Source: Mycobacterium sp. (GTDB taxonomy: Bacteria > Actinomycetota > Actinomycetes > Mycobacteriales > Mycobacteriaceae). From it: 64,000 nucleotides of DNA. The notes below the pieces were generated by a model. It saw only the letters and a list, made by a program, of their open reading frames with translations. It was not told where the DNA came from and did not search any database. This document shows positions 7,613 through 15,334 of the stretch, piece by piece; the first letter of the stretch is position 1, and every line of letters starts with the position of its first letter. Where the stretch lies: NCBI GenBank assembly GCA_020438865.1, contig JAGQTU010000002.1, positions 62,001-126,000 on the forward strand, given 5' to 3'. A program made the position numbers and the translations under genes.

Positions 7613-7658
7613 TCCCGGGCCGTCTTGTCGCACACCGGGTACGGCACCCATCGTCCGG
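7613..7658 (-). ncRNA. Guanidine-III (ykkC-III) riboswitch
   Basis: On the minus strand this segment reads CCGGACGA, then GCCGUACCCGGU, then GACAAGACGGC, in order. This is the compact pseudoknot consensus of the guanidine-III class known from actinobacteria. CCGG at the 5' end can pair with CCGG in the middle, and GCCGU with ACGGC. The Shine-Dalgarno GGGAGG (7616-7611) overlaps the 3' edge, so ligand-dependent translational control of gdx is likely. A 5-bp AGCCC/GGGCT hairpin sits just 5' of it (7660-7674). Confidence 0.9.
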
Positions 7659-7745
7659 AAGCCCGTCGGGGGCTCTTCTACGAAGATGGCACAGCGGCCG
7701 GTGATCGGCAAAACCGGAGTGAACGAAACCAGTCACCGGTCGCCA

Positions 7746-8534
7746 CTAGCCCGTTCTGGCCAGTATGGTGTCGGCCACCAGCGCCGGGTCGTCCACCATC
7801 GGGACATGGCCAACGTCCGGCAACACCTTTACCGACGCCTGCGGGATGCGGTCGACCCCATCGAGGACACCGGCCGGCAGCAGGCTCTCCTTCTCGCCCC
7901 AGGCGATCGTTATCGGGCATGGCAGCGGATCGAGCCTCTCGATGAGCCACTCATCCGCGCATAGATCGGCAAGAACCTCGCAGCCGATGCCGTCGTCGAT
8001 GAATTCGAGAGCGCGAGCCGCTGAGATGCGATCTGCGTGACACACGACGTCACGCAGGATGAGCCGGCGCAATCTTGGGGAGCTGTAGATCACCGGTAGG
8101 AACGGACGTGTCAAGCGACCGAGCGCGACGCCCCGTTGGAGTCTGCCGAATGCTCGCTGCTGGAAGCCGTCGCCGGAACTCCACAGCCCGGCCGGCGAGA
8201 AAGCGCATACGCTCGCTGCACGACTACGCCGGGCCAACTCGATGGCGACAAACCCGCCCATCGAATTCCCAGCGATATGGGGTCGATCAAGACCACAGTC
8301 ATCGAGGTACCGTTCAGCTGCATCCACCATGTCGGTCATCGTGGCGGGGCGTCGCTGCACCGGAGGGCCGCCACGGTGGCCGGCAGCGGTCGGTAGATGC
8401 GTTTCGTGATGGACACGCACCAGAGGAACGACGTCACGCCAGGCGTTGCCCGACATGGCGAGACCGTGGAGAAGGACAAGTGGGGACCTGTCGCAGGTCA
8501 TATGACAGTTTCCCATCAATGGCCCTGTGTGCAT
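7746..8534 (-). CDS. Alpha/beta hydrolase
   Basis: 262 aa. Fold landmarks: VLLHGLAMSGNAW oxyanion loop (about 20-32), nucleophile elbow GNSMGG with Ser91, a cap region (about 120-200), an Asp candidate in the AWGEKES region and the catalytic His in DVGHVPM near the C-terminus. Substrate unknown. The ATG at 8534 has AGGAAAG 6 nt upstream. The usual LPGHG stretch after strand 4 is altered to LPTAAGHRGG, so substrate specificity may differ. Third codon positions are visibly less GC-rich than in the neighbouring core genes. The gene lies just downstream of the ychF-tail repeats and may have arrived with them. Confidence 0.85.
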   Translation of the reverse strand: MHTGPLMGNCHMTCDRSPLVLLHGLAMSGNAWRDVVPLVRVHHETHLPTAAGHRGGPPVQRRPATMTDMVDAAERYLDDCGLDRPHIAGNSMGGFVAIELARRSRAASVCAFSPAGLWSSGDGFQQRAFGRLQRGVALGRLTRPFLPVIYSSPRLRRLILRDVVCHADRISAARALEFIDDGIGCEVLADLCADEWLIERLDPLPCPITIAWGEKESLLPAGVLDGVDRIPQASVKVLPDVGHVPMVDDPALVADTILARTG

Positions 8535-8561
8535 TCACTTTCCTATGGTCTGCTCTTCGAA

Positions 8562-8603
8562 TCAGAAGTTGAACCGGAACTCCACCACGTCACCGTCACT
8601 CAT
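8562..8603 (-). repeat. Copy C of the ychF 3'-end repeat (14 codons, diverged)
   Basis: 36 of 42 bases match the ychF 3' end at 9937-9978. Translated in the ychF frame it gives MSDGDVVEFRFNF-stop against MADGDVVEFRFNV-stop. Changes cluster at wobble positions, as if the tail came from the ychF gene of another species. Its first codon overlaps the stop of the VOC gene at 8600. Confidence 0.85.
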
Positions 8604-9001
8604 GATTCCGGTACGCCAGCGGCTGGGTCCTCGATGTACACGAGCACGTTGCCGTCGGGATCGGTGAATTCGAACATCGGCGGCGCAAATTCCAGGCGCA
8701 ACACCTCGTCGCGAACCGACGAGTCGTGCTGCTTGATCACCCGATGTGCAGCATCGGAGTCCACCACACCCATGCGAACGCCCACCGGGATCTCGCCCTT
8801 TTCGTCGAGGAGTAACAGCACCACGTCTGATCCAGGCAGGCCAACCTCGATGAGGCGGGCTCCCTGCCACAGCTCTTTGTCAACCAGAAGATCGAAGCCG
8901 AGCACATCGCAGTAGTACTGCTTCGCCCTTTCTTGATCTGACACCGGTATCGACACCGAGATGATCTTGGTGGTTGGGATCGCGGGTGACGTCTTGCCCA
9001 T
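8600..9001 (-). CDS. VOC family protein inside the ychF-tail array
   Basis: 133 aa, a glyoxalase/bleomycin-resistance-type fold: SVSIPVSDQERAKQYYCDVLGFDL at the start, LIEVGLPGSDVVLLLLDEK in the middle, FEFTDPDGNVLVYIEDP at the C-terminal metal-side strand. Possibly a small-molecule binding, isomerase or resistance protein; ligand unknown. AAGGAAAG precedes the ATG at 9001. The gene is bounded by ychF-tail copy B upstream and copy C exactly at its stop, so gene plus tail form a unit of about 560 bp. Codon use looks less GC-rich than in the surrounding genes. Unrelated in detail to the VOC gene at 4425. Confidence 0.83.
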   Translation of the reverse strand: MGKTSPAIPTTKIISVSIPVSDQERAKQYYCDVLGFDLLVDKELWQGARLIEVGLPGSDVVLLLLDEKGEIPVGVRMGVVDSDAAHRVIKQHDSSVRDEVLRLEFAPPMFEFTDPDGNVLVYIEDPAAGVPES

Positions 9002-9120
9002 GACGCTCTTTCCTTTGATTTCGACGGTCTATGCGTAACGACTGTCGGGATCGAACAAAGTCATCGCTCGGCTCGAGTTCGCGGCCGGAAGAGGCTTGGG
9101 GTCACGTCTTAAGTTGATGC

Positions 9121-9144
9121 TCAGACGTTGAACCGGAATTCCAC
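9121..9144 (-). repeat. Copy B of the ychF 3'-end repeat (8 codons)
   Basis: 23 of 24 bases match the ychF terminus (codons for VEFRFNV-stop). Similarity stops abruptly upstream of these codons. It begins 11 nt after the stop of the gene at 9156. Confidence 0.85.
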
Positions 9145-9155
9145 GGAACCGGCAC

Positions 9156-9887
9156 CTAGCCTGTGCGCGCTGCTGCTTCGATCCAGTTCGAGAACTCGAT
9201 CGCAAGGTGCCACCGGTGGCCACGGAGGATCGTCGGCAACGACACGGCGGGAAACTCGACCGTCAGCAGAGCGCGAAACCCACCAGCTTCGTCACGGAAC
9301 TGATGCCGCACCCCTCCTATCGCCAACCCGTCAGCAAGTCGAGCGACACCGGCGACCTGAATGGGGTACGCCGGACTCGGCGGCGTTCGCAGCGACGAGG
9401 TGTCGTCGTAGTCGATGAAGAATCGGGCCGCCAACGGCGATCCACCGTTCGTCTCCCATACCTCCTGACGGCCGTCACTGCCGGTGCGGAAGAGGTAATG
9501 CTCAGGATGTGCGGCGAGCATGGCCAACTCGTCGTCTGTTTCGGTGCGCTGATTGAACCATTCCACGAAGTCGGTTGCCGATCCCCGTGATACGCCCAAC
9601 TCGATCACGCTCAAGGCGCGACGGCCTGATGAAGCCATTGCGGTTATCCGGGCCACGCGCGTCGACCAGCGAATGTCGCGGGCCAACAGCCGTTCGATCC
9701 CGCTGTGGCCCAACTCTGCCTTGCGTGTGCTTAACGCCTGCCGTAGCGACTGTAGGTCGCCACCGGTCGGCGGTGCGCCCAGCTTGGAAAGTGTGTGCCG
9801 CGCGCGAGCGATCTCTCGTTCGAGAACGTCGGCGCGTGTGAACCTTCTGCCACCAAGGACTGTGGCTATTTCGGGAGGTTCCGTCAT
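9156..9887 (-). CDS. Uncharacterised protein inside the ychF-tail array
   Basis: 243 aa; I do not recognise the family. Residues about 15-70 are helical and charged (ADVLEREIARARHTLSKLG), possibly coiled coil. Residues about 75-240 look like alternating strands and helices with aromatic-rich segments (FFIDYDDTSSLRTPP, RGHRWHLAIEFSNWIEAA). No signal peptide or membrane segment. AGGGG lies 6 nt before the ATG at 9887. It starts 49 nt after the ychF stop and is followed after 11 nt by ychF-tail copy B, making a one-gene unit of about 800 bp in the ychF orientation. Coding looks genuine: long frame, good ribosome site, typical amino-acid composition. Confidence 0.7.
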   Translation of the reverse strand: MTEPPEIATVLGGRRFTRADVLEREIARARHTLSKLGAPPTGGDLQSLRQALSTRKAELGHSGIERLLARDIRWSTRVARITAMASSGRRALSVIELGVSRGSATDFVEWFNQRTETDDELAMLAAHPEHYLFRTGSDGRQEVWETNGGSPLAARFFIDYDDTSSLRTPPSPAYPIQVAGVARLADGLAIGGVRHQFRDEAGGFRALLTVEFPAVSLPTILRGHRWHLAIEFSNWIEAAARTG

Positions 9888-9936
9888 CGGTGACCCCTGA
9901 CTACCTTCGTCAAGCAAGTCTGTGCTTGGACTGATT

Positions 9937-11010
9937 TCAGACGTTGAACCGGAACTCCACCACGTCGCCATCGGCCATCACGTAGTCCTTGCCTTCCATC
10001 CGGACCTTGCCGGCAGCCTTGGCCGCGGCCATCGAGCCGGCGGCGACGAGGTCGTCGAAGGACACCACCTCGGCCTTGATGAACCCCTTCTCGAAATCGG
10101 TGTGAATAACCCCGGCCGCCTTGGGCGCGGTGTCGCCGCGGTGAATCACCCACGCGCGGGCCTCCTTTGGGCCGGCAGTCAGATAGGTCTGCAGATTCAG
10201 GGTGTGAAAACCGGCGCGCGCCAACGCATCCAGCCCGCGTTCGCTCTGCCCGATCGACTCCAACAACTCCGCCGCCGACTCGTCGTCGAGCTCTTGGAGC
10301 TCGGCCTCGATCTTGGCGTCCAGGAACACCGCGTCGGCCGGCGCCACCAGCGCCCGCAACTCGGCGATGCGCGCGGCATCGGTGAGCACCGACTCGTCGG
10401 CGTTGAACACGTACAGGAACGGCTTGATGGTCATCAGGTTCAGCTCACGCAGCAGGGACCAGTCCTTGCCGCTGGCGAACAGGGTGGTGCCGTCGTTGAG
10501 CACCTGCTGCGCGGCGACGGCCGCCTCGTGCACCGGCTTGCGCTCCTTGTTGTTGCGGGCCTCCTTCTCAAGCCGGGGCACCGCCTTCTCCAACGTCTGC
10601 AGGTCGGCCAGGATCAACTCGGTCTCGATGATCTCGATATCGGACTTCGGGTCGACTTTCCCGTCGACGTGCACCACGTCATCGTCGGCGAATACGCGGA
10701 CCACCTGGCAGATCGCGTCGCACTCGCGGATGTTGGCCAGGAACTTGTTGCCGAGGCCGGCGCCCTCGGAGGCGCCCTTGACGATGCCCGCGATGTCGAC
10801 GAACGTCACCGGCGCCGCCAGGATGCGCTCGGATCCGAAGATCCTGGCCAACTCGCCCAGCCGCGGGTCGGGCAGCGGAACCACGCCCTCGTTCGGCTCG
10901 ATGGTGGCGAACGGATAGTTCGCCGCCAGCACGTTGTTGCGGGTCAGCGCATTGAACAGCGTCGATTTACCGACGTTGGGCAGGCCGACGATTCCCAGGC
11001 TGAGGCTCAC
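9937..11010 (-). CDS. ychF: Redox-regulated ATPase YchF (Obg/HAS-GTPase family)
   Basis: 357 aa. G1 loop GLPNVGKST (9-17), a HAS-type switch region, NxxE-type nucleotide specificity loop (NADES) explaining ATP preference, coiled-coil insertion (about 130-200) and a C-terminal TGS domain ending ADGDVVEFRFNV. YchF binds ribosomes and affects translation and stress responses. I chose GTG at 11010 (MSLSLGIVG, the usual family N-terminus) over GTG at 11019. A TAGACT -10 ends just before 11019, so only 11010 leaves room for a transcript start. The last codons recur downstream at 9121-9144 and 8562-8603. Confidence 0.97.
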   Translation of the reverse strand: MSLSLGIVGLPNVGKSTLFNALTRNNVLAANYPFATIEPNEGVVPLPDPRLGELARIFGSERILAAPVTFVDIAGIVKGASEGAGLGNKFLANIRECDAICQVVRVFADDDVVHVDGKVDPKSDIEIIETELILADLQTLEKAVPRLEKEARNNKERKPVHEAAVAAQQVLNDGTTLFASGKDWSLLRELNLMTIKPFLYVFNADESVLTDAARIAELRALVAPADAVFLDAKIEAELQELDDESAAELLESIGQSERGLDALARAGFHTLNLQTYLTAGPKEARAWVIHRGDTAPKAAGVIHTDFEKGFIKAEVVSFDDLVAAGSMAAAKAAGKVRMEGKDYVMADGDVVEFRFNV

Positions 11011-11019
11011 AGGGTCCAC

Positions 11020-11025
11020 AGTCTA
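11020..11025 (-). promoter_or_regulatory. -10 element (TAGACT) of ychF
   Basis: TAGACT lies 9 nt before the GTG at 11010, predicting a leader of 2-3 nt. It decides between two in-frame GTG codons. Confidence 0.6.
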
Positions 11026-11102
11026 GGAGAAGGCCCTGATCTGACGTTCGCGTCACAGGCACGCCGCAGGCGTCGCGACGGTCGAGTTGGGTCGAGAACC
11101 GG

Positions 11103-11108
11103 TACGGT
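11103..11108 (+). promoter_or_regulatory. -10 element (TACGGT), leaderless start of the 11115 gene
   Basis: TACGGT, then 6 nt, then GTG at 11115: exact leaderless spacing. There is no ribosome site upstream of the GTG. Confidence 0.65.
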
Positions 11109-11114
11109 CAACGT

Positions 11115-12179
11115 GTGTCAGCACAGCGGGCCCGATCGTCGGTGGCAGCCGATCATCGCTCCGCGCACCCGAATCTTCCCGGCGTACCGTGGTGGGCCGC
11201 GATCCTGATTGCGGTGACCTTCACCACGATTGGCTTCGCGTTCGACGCGGGCAGCGGCGGTAAGGAACTCGGCGGCGTCTTCGCCGTGCTGTACGTCCTT
11301 GGATGTGTGGTGGCCGTGCTGGCGGTACGGCACTCCGGGATCTTCACCGCGGTCATCCAGCCGCCCCTGCTCCTGTTCGTCGCCGTCCCGGGCGCCTACT
11401 TCCTGTTCAACGGCGCGAAGTTCACCGGCCTCAAGGACACCCTGATCAACTGCGGCTACCCGCTGATCGAGCGATTCCCGCTCATGTTGTTCACCTCGGC
11501 CGCCGTGCTGCTGATCGGCATGGCGCGCTGGTACTACGCGATGTGGAGCAGCGTGCGCACCCCCGCACCCGCCGCCGACCCGGCCGGTGGGACCGCAGTC
11601 GCGGCACCGCACCGCTTCGGTGGCCTGACGGCGAAGGTCTCGTCGTTCTTCGGGGCCGGTTCGGGCATCGACAACGGCAGGGCCGACGAGGCGACCCCCG
11701 AGACGGCCGCCGGACGGCCCAGACGCAAGCACGGCATCGACCGGCCCGCCACCACCGAACGGCGGGCCCGCTCCGAACGTTCGGCGCAGCGACCGGCGCC
11801 CACCCGGTCCCGGCACGCCCGGCCCCCACTCGACGACTTCGATGAACCGCCGCGGGAGCGGGCCCGTCGTCAGCCGACCGCCCGCCAGGGCGACCCGGCG
11901 CGACGCCGGCCCCGGCCGCCGCAGGAGCCCGGCTATCGGACTCCGCCGCCGCCGCGACGCCAGCCGCCGCCCGACCGCGAGGCGTATCGCCCGCGGGCGC
12001 CCAGGGGCAACCGATTCGAGCCGTACGAGCCGTTCGAGCCCTACCCGCCGTACGAGCCGCCGGCCCCGCCGCGGCGCCGGCCGCCGCCACCGCCGCGTCC
12101 GGATGACCTGAACGGCGACAGCGGCACCCATCACCCGGTGTCCCGGGTGCGCTACCGCGACGCGGGTTACGACCGCTGA
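11115..12179 (+). CDS. DUF6542 membrane protein with Arg/Pro-rich tail (Rv1111c-like)
   Basis: 354 aa. N-terminal membrane domain with about four helices (residues about 25-140: VPWWAAILIAVTFTTIGFAF, GVFAVLYVLGCVVAVLAV, PLLLFVAVPGAYFLF, LMLFTSAAVLLIGMARWYY). A long cytoplasmic low-complexity tail follows, very rich in Arg and Pro (repeated EPYEPFEP and PPRR motifs near 290-330). Found next to ychF and ispH in mycobacteria, as here. Function unknown; the basic disordered tail may bind partners or anionic lipids. Divergent from ychF, convergent with ispH. Confidence 0.85.
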   Translation: MSAQRARSSVAADHRSAHPNLPGVPWWAAILIAVTFTTIGFAFDAGSGGKELGGVFAVLYVLGCVVAVLAVRHSGIFTAVIQPPLLLFVAVPGAYFLFNGAKFTGLKDTLINCGYPLIERFPLMLFTSAAVLLIGMARWYYAMWSSVRTPAPAADPAGGTAVAAPHRFGGLTAKVSSFFGAGSGIDNGRADEATPETAAGRPRRKHGIDRPATTERRARSERSAQRPAPTRSRHARPPLDDFDEPPRERARRQPTARQGDPARRRPRPPQEPGYRTPPPPRRQPPPDREAYRPRAPRGNRFEPYEPFEPYPPYEPPAPPRRRPPPPPRPDDLNGDSGTHHPVSRVRYRDAGYDR

Positions 12180-12180
12180 A

Positions 12181-13182
12181 CTACGACCGTGCGGGACGGA
12201 TCTCGCGGGGGAGCGCGAACACCAGGGTCTCGTTCGCGGTGGTCACCGACTGGACGGTGTCGTAGCCGAGCCCGGCCAGCCGATCCAGCACGCCCCGGAC
12301 CAGGATCTCGGGCACCGAGGCGCCCGAGGTGACTCCGACCGTGGTGACGCCGTCCAGCCAGGCCGGATCGACGTCGTCGGCGTAGTCGACCAGGTAGGAC
12401 GCCCGCGCGCCCGCCCCCAAGGCGACCTCGACCAGGCGCACGGAGTTCGACGAGTTGCGCGAGCCCACCACGATGACCAGGTCGCACTCCGGCGCCATCG
12501 CCTTGACCGCGCCCTGCCGGTTCTGGGTGGCGTAGCAGATGTCGTCGCTGGGCGGATCCTGCAGCTTGGGGAACTTCTCCCGCAGCCGCTGCACGGTCTC
12601 CATGGTCTCGTCGACGCTCAGGGTGGTCTGCGAGAGCCAGATGACCTTGTCCTCGTCGCGCACCGTCACGTGCTCGACGGCATCCGGGCCGTCCACGAGC
12701 TGGACGTGGTCGGGCGCCTCACCGGCGGTGCCGACGACCTCCTCGTGGCCCTCGTGGCCGATCAGCAGGATGTCGTAGTCGTCGCGGGCGAAGCGCTTGG
12801 CCTCGTTGTGCACCTTGGTCACCAGCGGGCAGGTGGCATCGATGACCTGCAGGTTGCGGGCCGCGGCGGACTCGTGCACGGTCGGGGCGACGCCGTGGGC
12901 GGAGAACACCACGATGGCGCCCTCGGGCACCTCGTCGGTCTCGTCGACGAAGATCGCGCCGGCCTTGGCCAGGGTCTCCACCACGTGCTTGTTGTGCACG
13001 ATCTCGTGACGCACGTAGACCGGGGCGCCGTGTTTCTCCAGGGCCCGTTCGACGGTCTCGACGGCGCGGTCCACGCCGGCGCAGTATCCGCGCGGCTCGG
13101 CCAGCAGCACCCGCTTGCCGCCCGAACGGTCGGCAGCCGTGCTGGACGCACCGGGAATCCCCATGTTGACGGTTGGCGGCAT
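12181..13182 (-). CDS. ispH: 4-hydroxy-3-methylbut-2-enyl diphosphate reductase
   Basis: 333 aa, last step of the MEP isoprenoid pathway: reduces HMBPP to IPP and DMAPP with a [4Fe-4S] cluster. The three cluster cysteines are at 34 (PRGYCAGV), 118 (DATCPLV) and 216 ([10 protein letters not shown]), and HMBPP-binding motifs SAHGVAP and GHEGHEE are present. An N-terminal extension of about 20 residues precedes the core, as in other mycobacteria. A TACCCT -10 six nt before the ATG supports the start at 13182 as leaderless. Stop is adjacent to that of the convergent 11115 gene. Confidence 0.97.
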   Translation of the reverse strand: MPPTVNMGIPGASSTAADRSGGKRVLLAEPRGYCAGVDRAVETVERALEKHGAPVYVRHEIVHNKHVVETLAKAGAIFVDETDEVPEGAIVVFSAHGVAPTVHESAAARNLQVIDATCPLVTKVHNEAKRFARDDYDILLIGHEGHEEVVGTAGEAPDHVQLVDGPDAVEHVTVRDEDKVIWLSQTTLSVDETMETVQRLREKFPKLQDPPSDDICYATQNRQGAVKAMAPECDLVIVVGSRNSSNSVRLVEVALGAGARASYLVDYADDVDPAWLDGVTTVGVTSGASVPEILVRGVLDRLAGLGYDTVQSVTTANETLVFALPREIRPARS

Positions 13183-13188
13183 GGTTTC

Positions 13189-13194
13189 AGGGTA
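13189..13194 (-). promoter_or_regulatory. -10 element (TACCCT), leaderless ispH
   Basis: On the minus strand TACCCT, 6 nt, then the ispH ATG at 13182. It lies about 30 nt from the divergent leaderless promoter at 13223-13228. Confidence 0.65.
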
Positions 13195-13222
13195 CGTTCC
13201 CGCAACGCGGCCGGGCCAGCCG

Positions 13223-13228
13223 TAGGCT
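13223..13228 (+). promoter_or_regulatory. -10 element (TAGGCT), leaderless start of the 13236 gene
   Basis: TAGGCT, 7 nt, then ATG at 13236. Back-to-back with the ispH promoter, so both promoters share about 55 bp. Confidence 0.65.
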
Positions 13229-13235
13229 TGGACCC

Positions 13236-13820
13236 ATGGCTACAGCACCGTATGGGGTTCGTCTGCTGGTCGGCGCCGCCGTGACCGCCGTCGAGGAGAC
13301 CCTCAAGCTGCCCCAGACCATCCTGATGTACCCGGTGACGGTGGCCAGCACGGTCGCTCACATCGTGATGAAGGTGCAGCAGGACATCGCTGAGCTGGTC
13401 ACCAAGGGTGACTCGGCGCTGGAGAGCATCTTCCCGCCCCGCGACGAGCAGCCGGAGTGGGCGACGTTCGACGAGGACTACGCCGACGACGAGGCGCCCG
13501 CGGGTAACGGCGAGCGCCGCACCGAGGGCCGGTTCGCCCTGTACTCGGTGGCCGACGCGGCCCCGGCCGCCACGTCCGCACCGGCGGTCAAGACCGCCGC
13601 CGGCAAGAAAGCCCCCGGCAAGACGGCTGGGGCCAGCGCACCGGCGATCGTCGAGGAGCTCGACTACGAGTCGCTCACCCTGGCTCAGCTGCGGGCGCGC
13701 CTGCAGTCGCTGAGCGTGGCCGACCTCGAGGCGCTGCTGGCCTACGAGGAGGCCTCCAAGTCGCGAGCCCCGTTCCAGACCCTGCTGGCCAACAGGATCA
13801 CCCGCGCGACCGCCAAGTGA
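13236..13820 (+). CDS. Lipid droplet-associated protein (Rv1109c-like)
   Basis: 194 aa. N-terminal region (about 1-65) is amphipathic/hydrophobic: [42 protein letters not shown], the segment expected to bind the droplet surface. An acidic linker and an Ala/Lys/Pro stretch follow. The C-terminal domain (about 145-194) with [20 protein letters not shown] resembles a helix-extended-loop-helix found in mycobacterial lipid droplet proteins. The leaderless -10 fixes ATG 13236. It overlaps xseA by 4 nt (GTGA), as in the conserved Rv1109c-Rv1108c-Rv1107c arrangement. Confidence 0.85.
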   Translation: MATAPYGVRLLVGAAVTAVEETLKLPQTILMYPVTVASTVAHIVMKVQQDIAELVTKGDSALESIFPPRDEQPEWATFDEDYADDEAPAGNGERRTEGRFALYSVADAAPAATSAPAVKTAAGKKAPGKTAGASAPAIVEELDYESLTLAQLRARLQSLSVADLEALLAYEEASKSRAPFQTLLANRITRATAK

Positions 13821-15049
13821 CCAGCGCGCAGGGCAGCTCGGCGGAGAACCCGTTCCCGGTCCGGGCGGTCGCCACCCGGGTTGCGGCCTGGATCGACAAG
13901 CTCGGCACGGTCTGGGTCGAGGGTCAGCTGACCCAGATCAACCTGCGCAGCTCGACGGCGTACATGGTGCTTCGTGACCCCGCCGCCAACATGTCGCTGG
14001 ACATCATCTGCCCGCGTGACCTGGTGGCCGCGGCGCCGGTGAAACTCACCGAGGGCACCCAGGTCATCGTCCGCGGCAAGCCCAGCTTCTACACCGTGCG
14101 CGGATCGTTCTCGTTGCGGGTCAACGCGATTCGCGCGGTCGGGCTCGGCGAGCTGCTGGCCCGGATCGAGCGGCTGCGCCGCCTGCTGGAGGCCGAGGGA
14201 CTGTTCGACCCGCGGCTCAAGCGGCCGCTGCCGTTCCTGCCGTCGACCATCGGGCTGATCACCGGCCGGGCCAGCGCGGCCGAACACGATGTGACGACGG
14301 TGGCCGGCCAGCGCTGGCCCGCGGTGCGGTTCGCGATCCGCAACACCGCCGTGCAGGGCGCCAACGCCGTCACCCAGATCGTCGCGGCCCTGGCCGAACT
14401 CGACGCCGATCCCGAGGTCGACGTCATCGTGATCGCGCGCGGCGGCGGCAGCGTCGAGGACCTGCTGCCGTTCTCCGACGAGACGCTGTGCCGCGCCATC
14501 GCGGCCTGCACCACGCCGGTGGTCAGCGCGATCGGGCACGAGCCCGACAACCCGGTCTGCGATCTGGTGGCCGACGTGCGCGCCGCCACCCCGACCGACG
14601 CCGCCAAACGGGTGGTACCCGACGCCACCGCGGAGCTGGCACTGGTCGGCGAGTTGCGCCACCGCAGCGCGCAGGCGCTGCGCAACTGGGTCGTCCGCGA
14701 GCAACGCACGCTGGCCCATCTGCGCAGCCGGCCGGTGCTGGCCGACCCACTGCGGGCGGTGGCCGAGCGCGCCGAGGTGGTGCACCGCGCCCGCGCGGCG
14801 GTGCGCCGCGACATCAACCGCCTGGTGGCCGCCGAATCCGACCGGATCGGTCACCTGGCGGCCCGGCTGGCCACCCTCGGCCCGGCCGCCACTCTGGCCC
14901 GCGGCTACGCCGTGGTGCAGACGATCGACGGCAGCGCCGCCGTGCTGCGCTCGGTGGCCGACGCGCCGGCCGGAGCCCGGTTGCGCATCCGGCTCTCCGA
15001 CGGCGCGGTCGGCGCCACCAGTTCCGGCCCGACGGATGGAGTCCCATGA
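13817..15049 (+). CDS. xseA: Exodeoxyribonuclease VII large subunit
   Basis: 410 aa, near the family length. N-terminal OB-fold (about 8-110: [21 protein letters not shown]), then the catalytic domain with [19 protein letters not shown], the [21 protein letters not shown] motif with conserved acidic and Gly residues, and [21 protein letters not shown] helical C-terminus binds XseB. Exo VII degrades single-stranded DNA and is involved in repair. GTG start within GTGA overlap with the upstream gene; ATGA overlap with xseB downstream, so all three are translationally coupled. Confidence 0.97.
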   Translation: MTSAQGSSAENPFPVRAVATRVAAWIDKLGTVWVEGQLTQINLRSSTAYMVLRDPAANMSLDIICPRDLVAAAPVKLTEGTQVIVRGKPSFYTVRGSFSLRVNAIRAVGLGELLARIERLRRLLEAEGLFDPRLKRPLPFLPSTIGLITGRASAAEHDVTTVAGQRWPAVRFAIRNTAVQGANAVTQIVAALAELDADPEVDVIVIARGGGSVEDLLPFSDETLCRAIAACTTPVVSAIGHEPDNPVCDLVADVRAATPTDAAKRVVPDATAELALVGELRHRSAQALRNWVVREQRTLAHLRSRPVLADPLRAVAERAEVVHRARAAVRRDINRLVAAESDRIGHLAARLATLGPAATLARGYAVVQTIDGSAAVLRSVADAPAGARLRIRLSDGAVGATSSGPTDGVP

Positions 15050-15273
15050 CCGAACCCGGTGCACACACCCCCGCCAGCGAACTCGGCTACGAGCAGTGCC
15101 GCGACGAGCTCACCGAGGTGGTCCGCGTTCTCGAGCAGGGCGGGTTGAGCCTCGACGCGTCGCTCAAGCTGTGGGAGCGCGGTGAGGAGCTGGCCGCCCG
15201 GTGCGAGGAACACTTAGCTGGAGCGCGCAAGAAGATCGAGGATGCGCTGGCCGCCCGGGACCCGGAAGCCTGA
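15046..15273 (+). CDS. xseB: Exodeoxyribonuclease VII small subunit
   Basis: 75 aa, all helical. [37 protein letters not shown] is the diagnostic two-helix region of XseB that binds the XseA C-terminus; a third helix ([16 protein letters not shown]) follows. Starts at the ATG of an ATGA overlap with xseA, so subunit stoichiometry may be set by coupling. Last gene of the 13236-15273 operon. Confidence 0.96.
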   Translation: MTEPGAHTPASELGYEQCRDELTEVVRVLEQGGLSLDASLKLWERGEELAARCEEHLAGARKKIEDALAARDPEA

Positions 15274-15322
15274 TCTTGCAGTAAAAACCATCCACGCGGA
15301 TCGGGACCGGAAGCCGTTTCTG

Positions 15323-15328
15323 TATGCT
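15323..15328 (+). promoter_or_regulatory. -10 element (TATGCT), leaderless start of the 15335 gene
   Basis: TATGCT, 6 nt, then ATG at 15335. It gives the steroid dehydrogenase gene a promoter separate from the xse operon and rules out the longer in-frame start. Confidence 0.65.
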
Positions 15329-15334
15329 GGTCGA

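Noticed and set aside
8562..8870. A 102-codon frame ending in the ychF-like tail as a truncated ychF pseudogene
   Set aside because: Only the last 14 codons resemble YchF; the rest is an out-of-frame reading of the VOC gene.
9121..9939. The region as a classical prophage or ICE remnant
   Set aside because: No integrase, phage structural or conjugation gene is present; only one gene lies between each pair of tails.
9922..11208. A 428-codon plus-strand frame opposite ychF
   Set aside because: Composition is a low-complexity shadow, while ychF on the other strand has a complete GTPase-type fold.
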